DNA of 64,000 nt from Streptomyces sp. ML-6 (GTDB taxonomy: Bacteria > Actinomycetota > Actinomycetes > Streptomycetales > Streptomycetaceae): the NCBI RefSeq assembly GCF_030116705.1, contig NZ_JAOTIK010000001.1, forward strand, positions 3,801,001 through 3,865,000, given 5' to 3'. Positions 18,123 through 23,846 of the stretch are shown one piece after another (within the stretch, counting starts at the first letter, position 1; every line of letters begins with the position of its first letter). Both the position numbers and the translations under genes were made by a program. The notes beneath the pieces are model-generated. The model was not told the origin of the DNA, did no database searches, and was given only the letters and a program-made list of their open reading frames with translations.

Positions 18123-18391
18123 ATGTCTCCGGAATGTGCCCTCGCCCTCCGGACCGGGTACGCGGACCTGCATCAGGAGTGCCGTCGGACACAGGACGTG
18201 CCGTTGCCCTTCGCCACGGGGCTCGTACTCGTCCACCGCTGCACCTGCCCGGGGCACGGCTCCGTCCTCGGCCCCCCGAAGGACAGGGGCGGCCCTTTCG
18301 GCCCGTGCAACACGCCACGGCCGACGCACGGGTCCTGGACGCCCCGCAACCGGGACACATCGGCACGCTGCTGGTACGCGCGGTCGCCTGA
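18123..18391 (+). pseudogene. Possible eroded small-gene remnants
   Basis: From ATG 18123 the frame reads YADLHQECRRTQDVPLPFATG and then VHRCTCPGHG, a pattern I associate with small Streptomyces proteins of unknown function. About 120 bases later a different frame (to TGA 18391) reads ARVLDAPQPGHIGTLLVRAVA with strong G/C third positions, like the tail of another gene. No single frame explains the stretch. I read it as debris of one or two genes, but cannot exclude a genuine short gene at the start. Confidence 0.25.
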
Positions 18392-18468
18392 GAAGCCGGC
18401 CTCGAGTCGCCCCGGGCCGCGTTCCCCCTGCCTGGTCGGCCGGGGCCGCGGGTGGCACGATCCCTCGC

Positions 18469-18864
18469 ATGATCGGATGGATGCGCCATGCGCCGCGCTG
18501 GACGGTCGTACTCGTCTGCGTCATCGCCGCCCTCCTGCTCCTCGTCGGCGCTTCCTCCCACACCGTCGACCTCTTCAGCCACGGTCTGCGCCCGTATGAG
18601 TGGGCGCCGGGGTGGCTGAACCTCTACTGGTCATCGCTGGCGCTGTTCGACACGCTCGCCGCCGTACTCCTGATCCTCGGCAGACGCCGAGGAGTCGACC
18701 TCGCCTGCGCCATCATGGCGACCGACACCGCCGCCAACTGGTACGCGGTCCACGGCATCCAGCACAGCGGCCTCGCCGACCAGCCCGGCCTCCAGCGCCT
18801 GATCGTCTTCGCCGCACTCGTCCTGGGAACCGCCCCGCTCGTCCGACCGCACCTCTCCGAATGA
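18469..18864 (+). CDS. Small integral membrane protein
   Basis: 131 residues with about four hydrophobic helices: WTVVLVCVIAALLLLVGA (about 12-29), LYWSSLALFDTLAAVLLIL (about 52-70), a weaker one around ACAIMATDTAANWYAV, and LIVFAALVLGTAPLV near the end. No family is recognised. It starts at ATG 18469, with an alternative ATG at 18481. Codon use is normal for the genome. It stands alone between two stretches of debris. Confidence 0.65.
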   Translation: MIGWMRHAPRWTVVLVCVIAALLLLVGASSHTVDLFSHGLRPYEWAPGWLNLYWSSLALFDTLAAVLLILGRRRGVDLACAIMATDTAANWYAVHGIQHSGLADQPGLQRLIVFAALVLGTAPLVRPHLSE

Positions 18865-19284
18865 GCGGTCACCAGCCGGTCGGATCCACCGGACATCGAC
18901 AGTGCGGGTCGTCCGGGGCATCGGACGAACGCCACTCCTCGCCGAACAGGGCGGGCAGGACCGCAAGAAGCCCGGTCGGCGCGCCGCCCGGACGCAGGTC
19001 CGCCGCGATCCACGCCGGAGATCTCGTCGCTGGCCATGTGCAGACGCAGCAGGCCATCCGCCACCCGCCTTGCGCGCGTATCGCACCTCTGCCAAGGACG
19101 ATGGGTGGTGGTTCACCGCCTCAACGGGACCTCGGCGGACACCGATCAGAAAGCCCTGCGCCTCCTGGCCGGGCAGGACGCGCCGACGGACTGACCCCTG
19201 TGCGAGTCCAAGCACCTCACTTCCTGGTGACAACTCACGCGTTGGCCAGGCGCCTCGCCACTGGAAGGCTGTTCGCCGCCCAGG
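18865..19284. other. Gene-less stretch with a possible gene tail
   Basis: I find no complete gene in these 420 bases. A plus-strand frame ending at TGA 19194 reads GRWVVVHRLNGTSADTDQKA and LRLLAGQDAPTD, which looks like the last 30-40 codons of a gene whose 5' part is gone. The rest is composition-driven open frame. Confidence 0.3.
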
Positions 19285-19467
19285 TCACTCCGCCCGTACC
19301 AGCCCGGCCCGGAAGGCGTCCCAGGCGGCGGGGCCGAGGACGATGACGGGGCCGGCGGGGTGCTTGGAGTCGCGGACGGCGACCACTCCGGGGACGTTGG
19401 CAGCCACTTCTATGCACTCACCATGCGCTTCGCTGTAACTGGACTTCCTGAAGCAGAACGCAATCAT
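19285..19467 (-). CDS. DUF397 domain protein
   Basis: A 60-residue protein consisting of one DUF397 domain: FRKSSYSEAHGECIEVA, then VVAVRDSKHPAGPVIVLGP and AWDAFRAGL. DUF397 proteins are the small partners of XRE/DUF5753 regulators in the whiJ- and abaA-type cassettes that affect development and antibiotic production in Streptomyces. Its ATG overlaps the stop codon of the XRE gene by 4 bases, so the two are translationally coupled. Confidence 0.9.
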   Translation of the reverse strand: MIAFCFRKSSYSEAHGECIEVAANVPGVVAVRDSKHPAGPVIVLGPAAWDAFRAGLVRAE

Positions 19468-20351
19468 TTACTCATCCCTTTGGCGATGCTCGCGATGAAC
19501 CGCACCGAATCGTACGGCGACAGGCTCATGGCGCAGGTGCGCGCGAACAGCTCGGAGTACGCCATGCTCTCTTCCGCTCCCTCCACCCAGTTGGTGGTGC
19601 GCAGCCCGTCCATGTGCACCACGTCCACGGCGTCCTCCTCCGCGAACGAGAGAATGTTGAAGGGGCCTCCGCTGCAGGGATTCACCTCCGCCCGGAAGGG
19701 AAGCACCTGCACGTCGATGTTGGGCTGCTCCGCGAGTCGGCACAGATGCTCCAGCTGCCCTCCCATGACCTGAGAGCCACCGATCATCTGACGCAATGCG
19801 GCTTCCCAGATCACTGCGTGCACACGCAGGGGCTTCTCACCCTGCAGGCGGCGCTGACGGTGCGCACGCACATCAACGATACGCTCGACCTCGTCGATCC
19901 TGTCGGGCGAAACAGCCGCCACCGCAAGGGCTCTCACATACTCGGGCGTCTGGAACAAGCCGGGGATCAAGGCAAGTTGCCAGGTGCGCACTCTGAGCGC
20001 AACATCCTCCATCGCAACGTACTCGCGCAGGCTTCCCGGATTGAGTGAAGTCGTCCACCAGCCCTTCGCCTTGCGTCGCTCCCGGTCCAGTCTGGCCAGC
20101 CGGAGCAACCCCTCGACCACTTGCGGATCATCGACGTCATACGCCCGGCAGAGCGCTGCGACATCCGGGTCCCGGACCGGAACCCATCCGTGTTCCATCT
20201 TGGCGATCTTGGCCGCCTGGGCGCTGAGAACGGCCGCCGCCTGCGTCTGATTCAGCCCTGCGGCCTCCCGGAAGGTCAGCAGCTGACCACCCAACTGCCG
20301 CGCCAGAACCGTAGAAACGCGGTTCCCCAACCCCACACGCGCTTTCGACAC
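19464..20351 (-). CDS. XRE family regulator with DUF5753 domain (WhiJ-like)
   Basis: A 295-residue regulator with an N-terminal HTH (about 20-75; LNQTQAAAVLSAQAAKIAKME) and a C-terminal DUF5753 domain (about 105-285; LIPGLFQTPEYVRAL, then VDVVHMDGL and TCAMSLSPYDSVRFI). GTG 20351 is preceded by AGGAGGT at a spacing of about 8 bases. It forms a cassette with the overlapping DUF397 gene and the divergent HATPase gene at 20595. This is the composition of whiJ/abaA-type loci, where the XRE protein is thought to repress and DUF397 to modulate it. A 20-bp AT-rich palindrome lies 63 bases upstream and may be its operator. Confidence 0.9.
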   Translation of the reverse strand: MSKARVGLGNRVSTVLARQLGGQLLTFREAAGLNQTQAAAVLSAQAAKIAKMEHGWVPVRDPDVAALCRAYDVDDPQVVEGLLRLARLDRERRKAKGWWTTSLNPGSLREYVAMEDVALRVRTWQLALIPGLFQTPEYVRALAVAAVSPDRIDEVERIVDVRAHRQRRLQGEKPLRVHAVIWEAALRQMIGGSQVMGGQLEHLCRLAEQPNIDVQVLPFRAEVNPCSGGPFNILSFAEEDAVDVVHMDGLRTTNWVEGAEESMAYSELFARTCAMSLSPYDSVRFIASIAKGMSK

Positions 20352-20413
20352 CGTTCAGCACCTCCTGTACGCGCCCAGTCTGCACGGCGCGACCAGACAG
20401 CCACAATCACCCG

Positions 20414-20433
20414 TTGGAGATAAATATCTCCAA
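20414..20433. promoter_or_regulatory. Perfect AT-rich palindrome in a divergent promoter region
   Basis: TTGGAGATA-AA-TATCTCCAA is a perfect 9-2-9 palindrome between the XRE gene (start 20351) and the HATPase gene (start 20595). Its low GC content and central position make it a candidate operator for the XRE protein, controlling both directions. Binding is inferred. Confidence 0.55.
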
Positions 20434-20594
20434 GTTGGTTGTGCCGCCACATGAGAGTCACTACGTTCGGTGTCCAGTCGCTCACCGAACGGCAAACAGG
20501 ACCTGGCGGAAGTGCACCGCCCTGCTCCGCGCCCAAAATCGGCGCCCCGCAGGCACGGCATCGCCACCGCCCGCACCCACGGAGGCACGCGCCC

Positions 20595-21107
20595 ATGACC
20601 GCAGCCGAACAGAACTCCGTCCCCGAACCCGCCCTCGAACCCGTCCTCCGCGAGGACCGGCTCGACTTCGCCCCGACCGCCGACCGCGTCTCCTTCTCCC
20701 GGCGGCGCACCGCGCGGCTGGTGCGGGAGTGGGGGTATCCGGGGCTGGCCGGGGACGCGGCTTTGCTGGTCAGCGAGTTGGCGACCAATGCGTTACTGCA
20801 CGGCGTCGTCCGGGGGCGGCTCCTCCGGGTGCGGCTCGTTCTCACCGCGACCACGCTCCGGGTCGCGGTCAGCGATCCGTGGGGCGAACGGCTGCCGGTT
20901 CTGCGCGCGGCAACGAGCGAGGAGTGCTACGGCCGGGGGCTTCTGATCGTGGCGTCGATCGCCGACCGGTGGGGCGTCGAGTCGCGCACCGTCGGCAAGA
21001 CCGTGTTCGCCGAACTCACCCTGCGGCGGGGGCCGGACGCGCCGGTGGGCCCGCGCGAGCTTCGCGCGGGCCCACCTCATGCACGTACCGAAGTAACCCC
21101 CAGGTGA
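20595..21107 (+). CDS. ATP-binding protein, anti-sigma-factor-like HATPase
   Basis: A 170-residue protein with a HATPase_c_2 (RsbW/SpoIIAB-like) domain. The N box is LLVSELATNALLHG (about residues 58-71), DPWGERLP is near 96, and GRGLLIVASIADRWG forms the ATP lid near 115. It could act as a serine kinase/anti-sigma factor or a partner of the XRE/DUF397 pair, as in abaA-type loci. ATG 20595 follows GGAGG at 20581. A TTA codon (20793-20795, residue 67) makes translation dependent on the bldA tRNA, linking it to development. Its last 20 codons run through a terminator-like hairpin that belongs to a 49-bp direct repeat. Confidence 0.87.
   Translation: MTAAEQNSVPEPALEPVLREDRLDFAPTADRVSFSRRRTARLVREWGYPGLAGDAALLVSELATNALLHGVVRGRLLRVRLVLTATTLRVAVSDPWGERLPVLRAATSEECYGRGLLIVASIADRWGVESRTVGKTVFAELTLRRGPDAPVGPRELRAGPPHARTEVTPR
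21040..21088. repeat. 49-bp direct repeat, copy 1, with hairpin
   Basis: This segment matches 23784-23832 at 48 of 49 positions. It contains a 14-bp stem (GGTGGGCCCGCGCG arm, 21044-21076) with a 5-base loop. Here it lies inside the 3' end of the HATPase coding sequence. The two copies bracket the DUF397/XRE/DUF6879 module. Confidence 0.85.
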
Positions 21108-21116
21108 TCCTGGAGG

Positions 21117-21158
21117 TCGGTGGAGTGGGCCCGGCACGGACCGGGCCCACTCCACCGA
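21117..21158. terminator. Strong bidirectional terminator hairpin
   Basis: A perfect 18-bp stem (TCGGTGGAGTGGGCCCGG arm) with a 6-base loop lies between the convergent HATPase gene and the hypothetical gene at 21165, and can terminate both. Confidence 0.8.
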
Positions 21159-21164
21159 AAGGGC

Positions 21165-21632
21165 CTACCGCACCGGGCACCCCAGTCCCGGCATCGCTCG
21201 ATTCGAAGAACAGCAGACCAGAGCCAGGGACAGGAACGAAGGCCGCTCCAGGTAGAACCCGTGCGACACATCACCGCCCCAACCGAGGCGGCCGGAAGCC
21301 GAGTTGGCCAGTATCGCCAATCGCTTACCGTCACGGTCCGAATCGGAGACGAACCGAGGCGCGTACTCGGTGAGCCGTTCCATGAACCATTGCGCCGCGC
21401 CCTCCGGCTGTTCCCAGGTTCCGTGCACCAGCTTCCTGGGCTTGATCAGCCAGTACGCCGTTTCGAGCGGCGGGAGGTCCACGACGGGAAACTCCGCCGT
21501 CACTTCCTTGTGCCGCTGAACCAACTCCGGCTTACCGCCTGCCGGAGGCGTATCGGGGTGGGGAGGCCGCCTCAACGCCTCATCGTCGAAGCGCTGCTTG
21601 GCGCCGACCCATAGATAGCCGTGGTAGTGCAA
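21165..21632 (-). CDS. Hypothetical protein of the accessory module
   Basis: A 155-residue protein I do not recognise. It starts MHYHGYLWVGAKQRFDDEAL. It carries a WLIKPRKLVHGTWEQPEGAA segment and ends in a cysteine-containing tail (LVCCSSNRAMPGLGCPVR). Tryptophan and aromatic residues are frequent and there is no signal peptide or membrane helix. It lies 54 bases downstream of the DUF397-like gene in the same direction and may be the last gene of that transcript; a strong terminator follows. Confidence 0.6.
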   Translation of the reverse strand: MHYHGYLWVGAKQRFDDEALRRPPHPDTPPAGGKPELVQRHKEVTAEFPVVDLPPLETAYWLIKPRKLVHGTWEQPEGAAQWFMERLTEYAPRFVSDSDRDGKRLAILANSASGRLGWGGDVSHGFYLERPSFLSLALVCCSSNRAMPGLGCPVR

Positions 21633-21686
21633 CCGCCCTCCTGTACGGAGCAGTTGAAGACGGCCCCATGGCCGGTGAATGGCCCA

Positions 21687-21917
21687 TCAGGCCGAGATCG
21701 TGAAGCGGGCCGGATCGATGCCGGCCGCGTTCAGCTCGGCAGTGGTGAACCTCAGCGGCTCCGCACCGGGCCGCTTGCTGTCCCCCAGCGCCCACGCGTC
21801 GGGGCCGATCTTCGCCAGCGTGGCGCAGGACTCGCCGTCCGGGTGCGTGTTGCCCCCGCACGCCTTGAGGAACATGGCTTCGTCGACGGGCAGGCTGTAC
21901 AGGTCCGTTCCGGGCAT
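21687..21917 (-). CDS. DUF397-like small protein
   Basis: A 76-residue protein of the second DUF397 flavour seen in Streptomyces: DLYSLPVDEAMFLKACGG, then ESCATLAKI and ALGDSKRPGAEPLRFTTAEL. The GDSK-RP core replaces the RDSK-P core of the classical form at 19285. ATG 21917 is preceded by AAAGG at 8 bases; in-frame starts further upstream (21983-22028) lack one. It is separated from the XRE gene by a 24-bp dyad, so it may have its own regulated promoter. Confidence 0.75.
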   Translation of the reverse strand: MPGTDLYSLPVDEAMFLKACGGNTHPDGESCATLAKIGPDAWALGDSKRPGAEPLRFTTAELNAAGIDPARFTISA

Positions 21918-22034
21918 GAGTGTGCCTTTCTGCGTGGCCGATGATGGAGCAGGGATACCGATCTCCTTCCGCCCGTGATACTCGGACTCGATCGGCATGA
22001 ATACATCCTCGGACTGCCGATGACGCATCTCCAG

Positions 22035-22058
22035 CTTTATTCGCGTTGCCGAATAAAG
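22035..22058. promoter_or_regulatory. AT-rich dyad, site A (candidate XRE operator)
   Basis: CTTTATTCG-N6-CGAATAAAG is a perfect 9-6-9 inverted repeat just after the XRE stop codon and about 118 bases before the DUF397-like start. It shares half-site sequence and spacing with site B at 23683-23706. Confidence 0.6.
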
Positions 22059-22059
22059 T

Positions 22060-22896
22060 TCACCGACGGAATGACCACGCCCACTCGGTCAATAGCACTC
22101 GCGCATCGTCCCCGAAGAGGGCATGCGTCTCGTAACCGGCGAAGCGGTCGAGGAGCGAACGGATGTCTCTGGGATTCCGGAACACGGCCGCGCCCAGATC
22201 CGTCTCGATGGTCGCCAGGCGATCATCGTAAATAGTGAACGTACTCAATGGGGTGTTGCTGAACCTCACTCGCATGGGCAGTACACCAACACGAATATTC
22301 ACTTGCAGGGAAAGGGAGGCCAACCGGTCGATCTGCATGGCCATCGCGTCCGGTGGCAGCAGCGGATATCTGACGGCTTGCTCGGTGAGGAGGAAAGTGA
22401 AGCGCTTGGTGCGGTCGAACAGCACAGCCTGCCGCTCCATCTTCATGCCGACCGCCTTCACCTGTTGTGCCGGTGGAGCGTGGGCGATGCTCTCCCTGAT
22501 GTATTCCGGCGTGGCCAGCAAGCCCGTGTTCATGGACAGCAGGAAGTGCCGGAACTCGCTGGTCACAGCTTCGAGGCCGGCCAGCTCGACCTGTTTCTTG
22601 TCCAGCCCTTTTCGATGCAGTGCTCTCCGGCCCTGCCATTCCGTCTGGGCCAGTCGAGCCACGGCCATCACTTCAGCCGTGATGGCGGGGGAGGCTCCGA
22701 TTCCCGTCAGGATCTGCTCGACGTCCACCAGGGACGGCCGGATCTTGTTTCCTTCGATCCTGCTGATCTTCGACTGGGAGATATTGCAACGCACAGCAAG
22801 CCGGGCTCCCGAGAGCCCGGCTTGCTTGCGCAGCTCCTTGAGCCTGACCGCCAGTTCCGGACCGGACCGGTCAAGCCGGTCAGGCTCGAAGGCCAC
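22060..22896 (-). CDS. XRE family regulator with DUF5753 domain
   Basis: A 278-residue regulator with an HTH at about residues 15-70 (LAVRCNISQSKISRIEGNKI) and a DUF5753 domain at about 90-275 (LLATPEYIRESIAHAP, TIYDDRLATIET, FGDDARVLLTEW). GTG 22896 overlaps the end of the DUF6879 gene by 17 bases, so the genes are coupled. It belongs to a three-gene operon (small CP-motif protein, DUF6879, XRE). It probably binds the paired AT-rich dyads at 22035 and 23683, which flank this operon. Its GC content looks lower than that of the bkd genes beside it, suggesting an accessory origin. Confidence 0.88.
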   Translation of the reverse strand: MAFEPDRLDRSGPELAVRLKELRKQAGLSGARLAVRCNISQSKISRIEGNKIRPSLVDVEQILTGIGASPAITAEVMAVARLAQTEWQGRRALHRKGLDKKQVELAGLEAVTSEFRHFLLSMNTGLLATPEYIRESIAHAPPAQQVKAVGMKMERQAVLFDRTKRFTFLLTEQAVRYPLLPPDAMAMQIDRLASLSLQVNIRVGVLPMRVRFSNTPLSTFTIYDDRLATIETDLGAAVFRNPRDIRSLLDRFAGYETHALFGDDARVLLTEWAWSFRR

Positions 22897-23404
22897 CGTT
22901 CACGTACTCCTCGAAGGGGACCGACTCGGCTATCGCGACCCGCTGGTATTCGACGAACGAGGAAACATCACCCTCGAAAACCTCGCGACTGAGCTGCCTT
23001 CCGTCCGCCCCGTAGTTCATGAGAACGACTTCCGCGCGGTCGAACATCCAGAAGTCCTGAACATTTTCCAGAGGGTTGGACCGGTTCGTCACGTCGAGAA
23101 TCCGAATGTCGTCCCCCGCCCGACTGTGCGCCTCGTAGTAGCGGGTGAACTCGAATCGCAAGTAGTCGGAGAGCGGCTGCGTCACGATGTGCACCCGCCC
23201 GTTCCGCTTTCCCTCGGAATGCTGGCGGGAGACGCGCTCCGTGTACGCGGAATTCGAGTACGGCGTGAGCGGTCGGCCCTCGCGGAAGGCCGCGAACTCT
23301 TCCGCCTCATGTGCCACGAGGTACTGCGGCAATGTTTCGAGCCGCCATGCTTCACGTTCGATCTCCGCGAACCGCCGACGCCACTCCTCACCATCCAAGA
23401 GCAC
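22880..23404 (-). CDS. DUF6879 family protein
   Basis: A 174-residue protein of DUF6879, a family nearly confined to actinomycetes and commonly found beside XRE/DUF5753 regulators; its function is unknown. Conserved-looking stretches are REAWRLETLPQY (about 18-29), GRVHIVTQPLSDYLRFEF, and VQDFWMFDRAEVVLMNYG (about 118-135). The GTG start at 23404 overlaps the small upstream gene by 17 bases. The same domain occurs in the fusion gene at 17151-17906. Confidence 0.8.
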   Translation of the reverse strand: MLLDGEEWRRRFAEIEREAWRLETLPQYLVAHEAEEFAAFREGRPLTPYSNSAYTERVSRQHSEGKRNGRVHIVTQPLSDYLRFEFTRYYEAHSRAGDDIRILDVTNRSNPLENVQDFWMFDRAEVVLMNYGADGRQLSREVFEGDVSSFVEYQRVAIAESVPFEEYVNGGLRA

Positions 23405-23594
23405 GTGCGGCCTCCTTCAGCACTTCTTCCGGAATCTCCACCAGTGCCTCTCCGGATGGTGGTGCGAACGCCTTGGAGACGCTTCCCTGGACGACCAGTG
23501 TGCCGCTCGGCGTCCGGTAGACGTTCGGGCAGTCCTCGTCGCCGCAGGTGCCGTTTCCGTTGCCGGTGAGCCGGGTCAGTTCCTCGCGTGCCAT
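23388..23594 (-). CDS. Small protein with NG-C-CPxV / VVQG motif
   Basis: A 68-residue protein: MAREELTRLTGNGNGTC, then CPNVYRTPSG, LVVQGSV and LVEIPEEVL. Two cysteines (a C-x4-CP pattern) might bind metal. No named family is recognised. It is real because its sequence recurs as the N-terminal domain of the fusion gene at 17151-17906. Its stop codon overlaps the DUF6879 start. It is the first gene of the operon, with a 24-bp dyad about 90 bases upstream. Confidence 0.7.
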   Translation of the reverse strand: MAREELTRLTGNGNGTCGDEDCPNVYRTPSGTLVVQGSVSKAFAPPSGEALVEIPEEVLKEAARALGW

Positions 23595-23682
23595 GGCTGT
23601 CGAGCCCCCTTGCCCTGGCCCCCTGCGGGCCGGTCGCCATGACGCTATGACGGGGTGGAAGGGGCGTCCACGCACAGACGCG

Positions 23683-23706
23683 CCTTATGCGCGTACTCGC
23701 ATAAAG
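23683..23706. promoter_or_regulatory. AT-rich dyad, site B (candidate XRE operator)
   Basis: CCTTATGCG-N6-CGCATAAAG is a 9-6-9 inverted repeat with one mismatch, upstream of the small gene that opens the DUF6879/XRE operon. Half sites of the form CTTTATNCG and the spacing agree with site A (22035-22058). Confidence 0.6.
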
Positions 23707-23783
23707 ATCATGGCGGCCGACCACGCGCGTCTGCGGCGGACACCCGCGATCGGCCGTACCGGTTCCGTACACCGGTTCCCGTA

Positions 23784-23832
23784 CGCCGGTGGGCCCGCGC
23801 GAACTTCGCGCGGGCCCACCTCATGCACGTAC
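23784..23832. repeat. 49-bp direct repeat, copy 2; terminator of bkd operon 1
   Basis: This is the second copy of the repeat at 21040-21088. It contains a 14-bp stem with a 5-base loop (23788-23820), 27 bases after the bkdC1 stop codon on the minus strand, so it is the natural terminator of the bkd operon. A CCCAGGTGATC stretch follows a little beyond both copies (at 21099 and 23852), where in copy 2 it is the 3' end of bkdC1. Confidence 0.8.
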
Positions 23833-23846
23833 TGCTACCGGAACGG

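Noticed and set aside
18600..19346. Plus-strand 248-codon open frame
   Set aside because: Overlaps the better-supported membrane protein in another frame, Arg/Pro-rich composition, no start signal.
21040..23832. Classical integrative element with attL/attR
   Set aside because: No integrase, excisionase, replication or transfer gene lies between the repeats; only the recombination footprint remains as a hypothesis.
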